Shown here piece by piece: positions 7,816 through 15,647 of a DNA stretch of 41,127 nucleotides (its first letter is position 1; the number at the start of each line of letters is the position of its first letter). Location: assembly GCA_015231375.1 (NCBI GenBank), contig JADGBT010000015.1, forward strand, positions 40,001 to 81,127. Direction: 5' to 3'. The stretch is from Magnetococcales bacterium. GTDB lineage: Bacteria > Pseudomonadota > Magnetococcia > Magnetococcales > Magnetaquicoccaceae. The translations under genes and the position numbers were made by a program. The notes under the pieces were generated by a model. The model worked only from the letters and a program-made list of their open reading frames with translations, was not told the DNA's origin and searched no databases.

Positions 7816-10410
7816 ATGGGAATCCTGCATCGTTTCAATGGTTTGTCCATGGGCACCCGGATCGGATTGGCCTATGGCCCGCCGACGCTGTTGCTGCTTG
7901 CCGCCTTATGGCTCTATCAGGGGGCGCTGGACGACAACCGCGTCCGTTATGGCCAACTGACCGGACGCTTGGCGGAACCGGAAAAAACTCAAGCGCTGCT
8001 GGCCGCCAAAGAGCAGGAACTGCTCCGGACCAAGGCGGCCCTGACCGCCCGCGAGGCGGAGATGGAACGGGAGCGCCAGACCCTGATCCAGCAGGCCCGC
8101 GCCCAGGCCGAAGCCAAAAAAGAGCCACCAGTGGCCACAGCCCCGCCGCCTCCACCGCCTCCGCCGCGCGCGGAAAGAATCGCCGACACGGGCCGGACCA
8201 CCCTGGCCGCCGCCGCCGTCGCCCTGGAGCAACGCATCGCCTTGTACAGTCTGGACCGGATCACCACCCTGGTGACCACCTTGAGACGCCACGAAAAGGA
8301 GTACCGCCTCCACTGGAAGGCCAAATACCGGGAGCAGTTCGCCCAGACCTGGAAGGCGTTCCAGCAGGAACTGGCCTCCACCCCGCTCGCCCCCGCCACC
8401 GGTGACCGCCTGACCACCCTGGCCACCGCCTATCAGGACGCCTTTCAGGAGTTTGTCCGCGTCAACCTGCCCCGCAAGAAGAATCCCAGTCTGCGGGAGA
8501 TCGAACGGATGAACGACACGGCGGAACAACTGGAAAATTTCATTCAAGACAACCGCATGCCCGGCATTCGGGACGGTTATCTCAAGGCGCGCCTGGAAGA
8601 GGCCGGACTGCTGCTGGACGGCAACGCCGCCCGTCTGACCCCGTTCAAAACCCATCTGGAGGCCATGCGGGCCAGTGTGCGGAACTCCCGGCTGCCCAAG
8701 GCCGAACAAGAGGCGGTGTTGAACGATCTGACGCGCTACGAACAGGCCATGCAGCAGATGGCGGGAGGAGGCCCGGAGAAACGCTCTCCCCTTTCGACCA
8801 CCCAGGCCCCCGCTCCGGACCTCTCTCCGGCCACCGCTGCCACCCCCATTCCGGCCCCTGCCCGGATCACGCCGACAGCTTCCGTGGCCTCTGGATCCGA
8901 CTCTCCGTCCGCCAGACAAGATGCGGGCCTGGAGGGTCTGTTCATCGCCACGGCGGAGGCCGGATCCCCGCCAGCGACGCTGGCGGACGCCTCCCTGACC
9001 CTGCCGGGCGCGGGCATGGCCCCCTGGCTGGCCACTTTCGGGATCGTGTGGGGAGGATTCTTCTCTGGACTCCTGGTGCGCGGCGGGGCGACCTCTTCGA
9101 CCCATTCCAGCGCTTCGACCCGGGAGACCACCAGCGGCGCGCCCTCCTCCGCCCGGTCCGCAAAGACCGAACCGACCCTGCCCGCCACCAAACCCGCGCG
9201 TCACGACCGGGAGTTGCGGGAAAGTCTCGGTCAGTCGCTGGCCGCCGCCGGGGAGGGGATGGAGGCCTTGACCCACGACCTGACGGACGGCATGGCCCGG
9301 TTGCAAGAAAAAGTGCGTCAGGCCGCCCAGGCGTGGCAGCGACTCCAGGCGGAGTCGGACGGATTGCTGGACGGCTGCCGGGAGCAGGCCGATGCCCGCG
9401 CGGTGGCGACGCAGGCTCTGGAAGCGGGAATGGCGGGGGTGAACCCGGTGGTCGAGACCCTCGGCGCCACCCTGGAGGCCATGACCACCTCTCTGACCAC
9501 GGTTCAAAACGCCGCCGGACACCTGCAAGCGCTGCATCCGGTGGCCGAAGGGGTGGGTCATCACGCCCTGGCGGCCATGGAGGCCACGGAACGGGTGATC
9601 CTGGCCCTGGAAGGGGCGCGCGCCCGCTGTCTGGAGGCCAACCAGGAGTCACGGGATCTGATCGCCTTTTCAGAAGACGACCGGGAGGTGCTGGAACGTC
9701 TCACCACCTCGGCCCGCGCCATCGGTTCGGTGGTGGAACTGATCAACCACATCGCCGAGCAGACCAACATGCTGGCCCTGAACGCCTCCATCGAGGCGGC
9801 GGGAGCCGGGGACGCGGGCAAGGGATTCGCGGTGGTGGCCAACGAGGTCAAGGCCCTGGCCCGCAAGACCGCCGAGGCCACGCAACTGATCTTCGACCGC
9901 ACGGAAGAGATCTGGACCAACACCGACGAAGTGCGGGAACGGGCCCGGCGGGTACGGGAGGGGGTGCGACGCATCGGCGAGGTCAACGACGACATGCTCA
10001 TCGCCTTGAACGAGCAGGGAGAGATGATGGCGGCCACGGCCAGCCGCATGCGCGCCCTGGCCGACGAGGGGCACGGGGTGACGGAACAGGCCACGGAGGC
10101 CCGCGCCACCTTGGAAGAGGGCATCGCGGGATGGAGCGACTCCCTGCCCGGACTGGCGGAACTGACACGGCGCGTCGGCGAACTGTCCGACCGGTTTGTC
10201 CAGGATCGGCAACGCCTTGGAGACGGGGAGTCCAACGACCTGGAAAGACGGCTGGCCGGGATCCTGGCGGCCCAGGCCGAGGCGGCGACCCTGCTGGAGG
10301 GGATGAACACCGAGGATGTGCGAATGGATCAGGCTCTACGCGACGCCGCCGCTCTGGCCGCGACCCTGAACCGCCTGCACCAGGAGCTGAGCGCTCCCCC
10401 CCTGTCATGA
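7816..10410 (+). CDS. Methyl-accepting chemotaxis-like transducer without visible HAMP
   Basis: Membrane protein of 864 aa. TM1 lies about residues 18-38. A long periplasmic region follows, with a charged coiled coil (55-100), an octaproline run (about 110-117) and an all-helical sensor part. TM2 is about 409-430 ([19 protein letters not shown]), followed by a Ser/Thr/Pro-rich linker. The signalling hairpin tip is [20 protein letters not shown] (about 643-662), then [12 protein letters not shown]. This is the CheA/CheW-binding core of chemoreceptors, but the Arg after EAA is G663 and the following Glu is D666, and no HAMP domain is obvious. A TATACT sequence at 7742-7747 may be a -10 element. 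The stop overlaps the next start (ATGA), so the two genes are coupled. It may signal to a non-flagellar pathway; the ligand is unknown. Confidence 0.85.
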   Translation: MGILHRFNGLSMGTRIGLAYGPPTLLLLAALWLYQGALDDNRVRYGQLTGRLAEPEKTQALLAAKEQELLRTKAALTAREAEMERERQTLIQQARAQAEAKKEPPVATAPPPPPPPPRAERIADTGRTTLAAAAVALEQRIALYSLDRITTLVTTLRRHEKEYRLHWKAKYREQFAQTWKAFQQELASTPLAPATGDRLTTLATAYQDAFQEFVRVNLPRKKNPSLREIERMNDTAEQLENFIQDNRMPGIRDGYLKARLEEAGLLLDGNAARLTPFKTHLEAMRASVRNSRLPKAEQEAVLNDLTRYEQAMQQMAGGGPEKRSPLSTTQAPAPDLSPATAATPIPAPARITPTASVASGSDSPSARQDAGLEGLFIATAEAGSPPATLADASLTLPGAGMAPWLATFGIVWGGFFSGLLVRGGATSSTHSSASTRETTSGAPSSARSAKTEPTLPATKPARHDRELRESLGQSLAAAGEGMEALTHDLTDGMARLQEKVRQAAQAWQRLQAESDGLLDGCREQADARAVATQALEAGMAGVNPVVETLGATLEAMTTSLTTVQNAAGHLQALHPVAEGVGHHALAAMEATERVILALEGARARCLEANQESRDLIAFSEDDREVLERLTTSARAIGSVVELINHIAEQTNMLALNASIEAAGAGDAGKGFAVVANEVKALARKTAEATQLIFDRTEEIWTNTDEVRERARRVREGVRRIGEVNDDMLIALNEQGEMMAATASRMRALADEGHGVTEQATEARATLEEGIAGWSDSLPGLAELTRRVGELSDRFVQDRQRLGDGESNDLERRLAGILAAQAEAATLLEGMNTEDVRMDQALRDAAALAATLNRLHQELSAPPLS

Positions 10411-10844
10411 GCGCCCCACGGGGTCGCCAACCGGTCAACGACGCCGACGCCGCCGACCCGGACGACACCAGCGAACGGCTCGACAAATGGCTGTGGGCCG
10501 CCCGTTTCTTCAAGACCCGTTCCCTGGCCATCGAGGCGGCCAACGGGGGCAAGATCCACGTCAACGGTCTGCGGGCCAAACCGGGTCGGGAGATCCGGGT
10601 GGGAGACGCCCTGGAGATCCGCAAGGAGGTATTTTTGCATGTCGTGGTGGTGGTGGGGTTGTCCCGGCAGCGGGGACCGGCCCCGGCAGCGCGTCTGCTC
10701 TACGAAGAAAGCGAAGCGAGCCGTCTGGAACGCGAACGCATGGCCGAAACGCTGCGCGCCGAACCCCGTCCCTTGCCGGGTGTGGGGCGTCCCACCAAAA
10801 AGGATCGCCGGGCCATTGTCCGTTTTCGCGGCAGCGCAGACTGA
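10407..10844 (+). CDS. hslR: S4-domain RNA-binding protein, Hsp15-like
   Basis: Protein of 145 aa with an N-terminal S4 RNA-binding domain (about residues 24-85: [19 protein letters not shown], then [17 protein letters not shown]) and a basic C-terminal tail ending [12 protein letters not shown]. This is the Hsp15/HslR architecture; Hsp15 binds stalled 50S subunits carrying nascent chains and helps recycle them. The ATG at 10407 overlaps the chemoreceptor stop by 4 bp (ATGA), so translation is probably coupled. The link between the two functions is not obvious. An acidic low-complexity leader (residues 10-22) precedes the domain. Confidence 0.88.
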   Translation: MSAPRGRQPVNDADAADPDDTSERLDKWLWAARFFKTRSLAIEAANGGKIHVNGLRAKPGREIRVGDALEIRKEVFLHVVVVVGLSRQRGPAPAARLLYEESEASRLERERMAETLRAEPRPLPGVGRPTKKDRRAIVRFRGSAD

Positions 10845-10894
10845 ACGTCGGCCCATCGCGCCGGATCGAAGGGCCGCGAGGTGAACACTATTTT

Positions 10895-10929
10895 GGCTGC
10901 AGCCCACGTTGAGATGGCAATTGCTGCCA
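10895..10929 (+). promoter_or_regulatory. Two palindromes in the kai operon leader
   Basis: GGCTGCAGCC (10895-10904) is a perfect 10-bp palindrome, and TGGCA-N5-TGCCA (10915-10929) follows 10 bp later. They lie in the 166-bp gap before the first kai operon gene and could be operator sites. I see no convincing -35/-10 pair. The second element does not fit sigma54 spacing. Confidence 0.35.
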
Positions 10930-11010
10930 GGATGTGTCAATATGCATGCTTGTACATTCATCCAAATGGCGTCAGACCCCCAAAAACCATAGCGCGGGAG
11001 CACGGAAACC

Positions 11011-11529
11011 ATGCCGGAAGAGCACTGGGGAGCACCCATCGAAATCCTCTTGGTGGAGGATAATCCGGGGGATGTGGATCTGACCCGCGAGGTGCTTACC
11101 GACAGCAAGGTGGCCAACCATCTGGTGGTGGCCACCGACGGCGAGGCGGCCATGGACTATCTGTTGGGACACGGCATTCACGCCGGCGCGCCCAAACCGG
11201 ATCTGATCCTGCTGGATCTGAACCTGCCCCGCAAGGATGGCCGGGAGGTGCTGGAGGAGATCAAGTCCCATCCGTCGTTGCGCACCATTCCGGTGGTGAT
11301 CCTGACCACCTCGCGCGCCGAAGAGGATGTGGTCAAGACCTATCAACACCACGCCAACTGCTACATTACCAAGCCGGTGGATCTGGACCAGTTCATCCAG
11401 GTGGTCAAGGCCATCGAGGATTTCTGGTTCACGGTGGTCAAACTGCCCAGTCGCAACGAAACGCCGGTCCGCCTGATCCCCACGACAGGATCGTCCCTGA
11501 GGCCCGCGCAAGGATCCCCATGCCCATGA
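11011..11529 (+). CDS. Rcp1-like response regulator, first gene of kai operon
   Basis: Single-receiver protein of 172 aa. Acidic pocket VEDN near residue 17, phosphoacceptor D69 ([13 protein letters not shown]), switch Thr in VILTTSR and conserved Lys in [11 protein letters not shown] are all present. The C-terminal segment [19 protein letters not shown] is typical of Rcp1-like regulators that partner phytochrome-type or PAS kinases. There is no DNA-binding domain, so output must be by protein contact. About 25 residues follow the receiver. Its end overlaps the kaiB start. The natural partners are the two kinases at the end of the operon. Confidence 0.92.
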   Translation: MPEEHWGAPIEILLVEDNPGDVDLTREVLTDSKVANHLVVATDGEAAMDYLLGHGIHAGAPKPDLILLDLNLPRKDGREVLEEIKSHPSLRTIPVVILTTSRAEEDVVKTYQHHANCYITKPVDLDQFIQVVKAIEDFWFTVVKLPSRNETPVRLIPTTGSSLRPAQGSPCP

Positions 11530-11840
11530 CCGACTACGAAACGTATGTGCTCAAACTCTTCGTCACCGGCCACACGCCCCGTTCCGAACGCGCCATCCAC
11601 AACCTGCGCCGGATCTGCGAACGGGAACTGGGGGGTCGCTACGAAATGGTGGTGATCGACATTCTGGAACACCCCCAATCGGCCGAAGATGAAAAGATTC
11701 TCGCCACTCCGACGCTGATCAAGGCGCTGCCCCTGCCGTTGCGGCGCATCATCGGCGATCTGACCGACAAGGAAAAGGTGCTGCTCGGACTGGATCTGCT
11801 GCCCGTGCCCACAGAACTTCTTTCCTGCCCTGCGGAGTGA
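11520..11840 (+). CDS. kaiB: KaiB clock protein (canonical copy)
   Basis: Protein of 106 aa that closely matches cyanobacterial Kai[19 protein letters not shown] at the N-terminus and [18 protein letters not shown] followed by [19 protein letters not shown]. In known clocks KaiB switches from a tetrameric fold to a thioredoxin-like fold, binds the KaiC CI ring and sequesters KaiA. The cis-proline segment needed for fold switching is largely kept, with a Leu where many KaiBs have PPP. The start is ATG 11520 or ATG 11526 (MTDYETYV); both overlap the end of the preceding regulator. The stop is joined to the following gene. Confidence 0.95.
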   Translation: MPMTDYETYVLKLFVTGHTPRSERAIHNLRRICERELGGRYEMVVIDILEHPQSAEDEKILATPTLIKALPLPLRRIIGDLTDKEKVLLGLDLLPVPTELLSCPAE

Positions 11841-11854
11841 CGCGAGATGGTCGC

Positions 11855-12673
11855 ATGAGCGACACGAGGCGCAACGGTGGTTCCATCGATCCTTTGCGCA
11901 TCCTGCTGGTGGAGGATTCGGAAGCGGATCGCAGATTGGTCCAGGAAAACGCGCTGTCAGGCGACGAGACGGGTTATGGTCACCTGCCCCCCCTATCCCT
12001 GGTCCCGGCAGGAGAGTTATGCCAAGCGCTGTCCCTGCTGACCCGCGAACGGTTCGACGCGGCCCTGCTGGATCTGAATCTGCCGGACAGCGTGGGCCTG
12101 GAGACCTTTCACAGTTTCCGGCGTCGGGCGCCGGATCTGGCGGTGGTGGTGCTGACCGGTCTGGATGACGATGCCCTCGGGGCCGACACCATCCGCCACG
12201 GCGCCCAGGACTACCTGAGCAAGAGCAATCTGGACAGCGCCCTGCTGACCCGGGCGATCCGCTACGCGGTGGAACGACAACGGCTGCTCAACGAACTGGA
12301 ACGCACCCGGCAACGGCTGCGTCAGGAACAAGAAATCCTCTCCCTGGAAAGCCTGTCGGCCCGCACTCCGGGAGACGGTCTGCGGGCCTTGTCCCTGGAA
12401 CGGGTCTACGCGGAACTGGTGCGCCATTATGTCGTCACCACCCGCGAACGACGGGATCCCCCCCGGGAAGAGGTCCGATCCCTGGCGATCCGTCTGGTCG
12501 CCATGAACGCCGGCGCCCGCGACGTGGTGCTGTTGCACCTGAAAATGCTGCGGGGTACGGGGCACTGGACCACCGCAGCCGAAGAACGGGCCTTTTCTCA
12601 GGATGCCCGGCTGATGCTGGTGGAATTGCTGGGTCATCTGACCGATTTCTACCGGGAACGGAGCCAGAACTGA
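11855..12673 (+). CDS. Response regulator with KaiA/RsbU_N-like C-terminal domain
   Basis: Protein of 272 aa with two parts. Residues about 12-135 are a complete receiver: VEDSEADR acidic pair, phosphoacceptor D73 (ALLDLNLPD), Thr in VVLTGLDDD, K123 in YLSKSNLD. A coiled-coil linker (about 139-165) leads to a four-helix-type domain (about 178-270): LERVYAELVRHYV, VVLLHLKML, then DARLMLVELLGHLTDFYR. From memory, this resembles the C-terminal KaiC-binding domain of cyanobacterial KaiA (…YRLTLIDVIAHLCEMYRR) and the related RsbU N-terminal domain. Overall length is close to KaiA (284 aa), but the receiver looks functional. It sits between two kaiB genes and before kaiC. I start at ATG 11855; an in-frame GTG at 11837 overlaps the kaiB stop. 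Receiver call secure; KaiA relationship inferred. Confidence 0.8.
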   Translation: MSDTRRNGGSIDPLRILLVEDSEADRRLVQENALSGDETGYGHLPPLSLVPAGELCQALSLLTRERFDAALLDLNLPDSVGLETFHSFRRRAPDLAVVVLTGLDDDALGADTIRHGAQDYLSKSNLDSALLTRAIRYAVERQRLLNELERTRQRLRQEQEILSLESLSARTPGDGLRALSLERVYAELVRHYVVTTRERRDPPREEVRSLAIRLVAMNAGARDVVLLHLKMLRGTGHWTTAAEERAFSQDARLMLVELLGHLTDFYRERSQN

Positions 12674-12680
12674 TCGCCCC

Positions 12681-12995
12681 ATGGTCACGCAAGCCGCACC
12701 CCATTTTCTACTGTTCGTCACCGCCGGTTCCCCCATCGGGGAGCGGGCTGCGGACCATTTCCGCGCCTTGGCCAAAGGGGCCTTCGCGGATGACCATGAA
12801 CTGGAAATCATCGACATCAAACGCCACCCCGGACGGGTCGAGGAGCATCGCATCCTGGCCACGCCCACCCTGGTGCGTCTTTCACCCGGTCCGCCCCTCA
12901 AGATCGTCGGAGACCTCTCCGCCGAGACGCGTCTGCGTCAGATCCTGGGGCTTCCGGCAAGGGGCCATCCGGAACCATCCTGTTTAAAGGTATGA
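12681..12995 (+). CDS. Divergent second KaiB-like protein
   Basis: Protein of 104 aa with the KaiB framework (HFLLFVTAGSPIGERA, EIIDIKRHP, RILATPTLVRL, KIVGDLSAETRLRQILGL) but clearly diverged from the canonical copy 1 kb upstream. The ATPTL turn and GDLS segment are kept; the proline stretch reads LSPGPPLK. Paralogous KaiBs in other bacteria may lack fold switching or act in stress responses, but its role here is unknown. It starts 7 bp after the KaiA-like gene, and its stop overlaps the first possible kaiC start (ATGA), so it is made with kaiC. Confidence 0.88.
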   Translation: MVTQAAPHFLLFVTAGSPIGERAADHFRALAKGAFADDHELEIIDIKRHPGRVEEHRILATPTLVRLSPGPPLKIVGDLSAETRLRQILGLPARGHPEPSCLKV

Positions 12996-14509
12996 AGAAC
13001 ATGCACGAAAACACCGAAGCATTAATCAAAATGCCCACCGGCATCGAAGGATTCGACCATCTCACCATGGGCGGCCTGCCCAAAGGACGCACCTGCCTGA
13101 TCGCCGGCAGTTCGGGTTCCGGCAAGACCGTCTTGGGCATGGAGTTTCTGTATCGGGGCATCTCGCGTTTCGGACGCAAGGGAGTGTTCGTCAGCATGGA
13201 GGAGCGCACCCCGGACATCATGCGCAATGTCAGTCGCATGGGCTGGGGATTGCACGACATGGTCGCCAGAGGACAACTCAGACTCGTGGATGCCGGTCCG
13301 GATCCGATTCCCATCGAAGAGTCCGGCACCTATGATCTTTCCGGGCTGCTGGTGCGCATCGAGCACGCCGTGGAACAAAGCGGCGCCGAACTGCTGGTGC
13401 TGGATTCCATCGGTTCGCTGTTCGACCAGTTCGACAACGTGGCCGTGGTGCGCCGGGAGATTTTCCGCATCATCGATGCCCTGCGCAACATGGGCATCAC
13501 CGCCATTCTCACCGCCGAACGGCTCGACGAATACGGTCGCATCTCCCGCCATGGGGTGGAGGAGTTCGTCTCCGACACGGTGATCATCCTGCGCAACGTG
13601 CTCAAGGAAGAAAAATGCCGCCGCACCATCCAGGTGCTGAAAATGCGCGGGGACACCCATTACAAGGGGGAATATCCCTTCACCATCAACGCCCCCACCG
13701 GCATCAGCATTCTGCCGTTGTCGGCCCGGGAACTCAAGCAGTCCTCCTCCACCACCCGCATCAGTTTCGGCAATCAGATCCTCGACCAGATGGCCGGAGG
13801 CGGACTGTTCCGGGATTCGATCTTTCTGGTCAGCGGTCCCACCGGAGGCGGCAAGACCCTGCTGGCCACCACCTTCGCCGCCGAAGGGTGCCGACGCGGG
13901 GAAAAGGTGCTGCTTCTGGCCTACGAGGAGTCCCACGCCCAACTGCTGCGCAACGCCCAATCCTGGGGACTGGACTTCCAGAAATGGGAAGAGGATGGCC
14001 TGTTGCGGGTGATGTGCCAGTATCCCGAATCCATGGGACTCGAAGACCATCTGCTGCTGATCCAGCGGGAAATCGAGAAGTTCCGCCCCAAACGGTTGAT
14101 CATGGACAGCGTTTCGGCCATGGAACGCATGGCCCATGTGCGTTTCTTCCGCGAATTCGTCATCGGCCTGACCTCCTTCGCCAAACAAGAAGAGGTCTGC
14201 TCCCTGTTCACCAGCACCACGCCCAAGCTGTCGGGGGGGGATTCGGTCACCGAGGCCCACATCTCCACCATCACCGACGCCATTCTGCTGTTGCGTTACG
14301 TGGAGATCAACGGCATCCTGCGACGCGGAGTGGCGGTGATCAAGATGCGCGGCTCCCAGCACGACAAGCAGATCCGGGAGTTCACCATCGACGATCAGGG
14401 ATTGCACATCGGCAAGCCCTTCACCAATGTCCAGAACATCATCCTGGGCATTCCCTCGGCCACCATGCCCTCGGAGGTCGAACAACTCGGGGCCATGTTC
14501 GAGGATTGA
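12992..14509 (+). CDS. kaiC: KaiC circadian clock ATPase/autokinase
   Basis: Double-domain RecA-like ATPase of 505 aa. CI has Walker A GSSGSGKT (39-46) and catalytic E70-E71; CII has GPTGGGKT (282-289) and E312-E313 (AYEESHAQLLRNAQSWG). The phosphosites of the cyanobacterial protein are conserved: S425 and T426 in HISTITDAILLLRYVEI, plus T420. The A-loop region (PFTNVQNIILGIPSA) is present and the tail after it is short, close to cyanobacterial length rather than the long coiled-coil tails of some proteobacterial KaiCs. An alternative start at ATG 13001 has better spacing from AAAGG (10 nt) than ATG 12992 (1 nt). It should hexamerise, hydrolyse ATP slowly and cycle its phosphorylation. Confidence 0.97.
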   Translation: MKNMHENTEALIKMPTGIEGFDHLTMGGLPKGRTCLIAGSSGSGKTVLGMEFLYRGISRFGRKGVFVSMEERTPDIMRNVSRMGWGLHDMVARGQLRLVDAGPDPIPIEESGTYDLSGLLVRIEHAVEQSGAELLVLDSIGSLFDQFDNVAVVRREIFRIIDALRNMGITAILTAERLDEYGRISRHGVEEFVSDTVIILRNVLKEEKCRRTIQVLKMRGDTHYKGEYPFTINAPTGISILPLSARELKQSSSTTRISFGNQILDQMAGGGLFRDSIFLVSGPTGGGKTLLATTFAAEGCRRGEKVLLLAYEESHAQLLRNAQSWGLDFQKWEEDGLLRVMCQYPESMGLEDHLLLIQREIEKFRPKRLIMDSVSAMERMAHVRFFREFVIGLTSFAKQEEVCSLFTSTTPKLSGGDSVTEAHISTITDAILLLRYVEINGILRRGVAVIKMRGSQHDKQIREFTIDDQGLHIGKPFTNVQNIILGIPSATMPSEVEQLGAMFED

Positions 14510-14568
14510 CCACGCCTGGACCCGTCACAAGCCGGTTCGACCCCTTTTCAAGCTGGAAGGATTGAGTC

Positions 14569-15624
14569 ATGTTGAGCCGTTCCCTGCGTCAGACCCTGCT
14601 GGACAAGAATGTCGACGCCATGCTGGTGGTGGATCGCGCGGGTCGGATCCGCTATGCCAACCATGCGGCGGAACGCCTGTTCTCCAAGGATCGGGACGAG
14701 CTGGTCAATCGGGAGCTGGGATTTCCGGTGACCGCCGGAGAAAACAGCGAAGTGGATCTGGTGCGACGCGACGGAGAGGCGCGGGTGGCGGAAATGCGCG
14801 CTGTGGAGATCCCCTGGCCCAAGAAGGCCACGGTGTTTTTGGTCTCGTTGCGCGACATCACGGAGCGCAAACGGCTGGAAGAGGAGCTGCGCGAAGCCAA
14901 ACTCGCCGCCGAGGCGGCCCACGCCACCAAGAACCGTTTTCTGGTCAACATGAGCCACGAGTTGCGCACCCCTCTCAACGCGGTGATCGGCTTTTCCGGG
15001 CTGCTGCTGGAAAAAGAGATGGGCGCCCTGACCGACACCCAGGAGGAGTTTCTCAAAGGGGTGCTCAAAAGCGGTCGGGAGCTGCTGGGACTGGTGAACA
15101 ATCTGCTGGATCTGGCGGACGCGGTTTCGGGTCAGACCCCCACCCGCGTGCGGCTGTTCGATCTGCGGGTCTTTCTGGCCACCCAGCTCTCCTACGCCCG
15201 GGAACGGGCCGCCATGCGGGGACAGCGAATCCACGCCGAATGGATGGAGGCCCCGGAGCTGCTGCGCACCGATCCGACCCTGCTGGGCCGGGTGCTGGAG
15301 GTGTTGCTGGACAACGCCATGAAATTTTCGCCTTCCAACGATCGCATCGATCTGATCGCCCGCAAGGCCACCAACGCCGCCGGCACCCCGGGTCTGGAAC
15401 TGCTGATCGCCGACAGCGGCATCGGCATCGAACCCGACGATCTGGAACGGATCTTTTTGCCGTTCGAGCAGGCGGATCTGACCCATGGCCGACTCTTTTC
15501 CGGGGCCGGCGTGGGATTGACCCTGGCCCGTCAATGGGTCGAACGGCTGGGCGGCCAAGTGGAGGCGAGCAGCCGGGGTGTCGATCAGGGCAGTCGTTTC
15601 ATGGTGTGGTTGCCGTTGAAGTGA
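14569..15624 (+). CDS. PAS-domain histidine kinase of kai operon
   Basis: Soluble kinase of 351 aa with no membrane segment. An N-terminal PAS domain (about 12-105, DAMLVVDRAGRIRYANHAAE ending SLRDITERK) is followed by a helix, HisKA with H130 (NMSHELRTPLNAV) and a HATPase domain (N box LLDNAMKFS, G1 IADSGIGIEPDD, later GVGLTLARQWVE). It starts 59 bp after kaiC and follows the same strand. It differs from cyanobacterial SasA, which has a KaiB-like sensor instead of PAS. Probable role: input to, or output from, KaiC through one of the two response regulators. Its PAS and linker resemble those of the next kinase. Confidence 0.93.
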   Translation: MLSRSLRQTLLDKNVDAMLVVDRAGRIRYANHAAERLFSKDRDELVNRELGFPVTAGENSEVDLVRRDGEARVAEMRAVEIPWPKKATVFLVSLRDITERKRLEEELREAKLAAEAAHATKNRFLVNMSHELRTPLNAVIGFSGLLLEKEMGALTDTQEEFLKGVLKSGRELLGLVNNLLDLADAVSGQTPTRVRLFDLRVFLATQLSYARERAAMRGQRIHAEWMEAPELLRTDPTLLGRVLEVLLDNAMKFSPSNDRIDLIARKATNAAGTPGLELLIADSGIGIEPDDLERIFLPFEQADLTHGRLFSGAGVGLTLARQWVERLGGQVEASSRGVDQGSRFMVWLPLK

Positions 15625-15647
15625 GAGCCACGAGCGGGAGGTCAACC

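Noticed and set aside
7906-9564. 552-codon open frame antisense to the chemoreceptor gene
   Set aside because: Low-complexity Gly/Arg translation; the plus-strand signalling motif is clear.
10915-10929. Sigma54 promoter before the kai operon
   Set aside because: TGGCA is present, but the GG-to-GC distance is 8 nt rather than the required 10.
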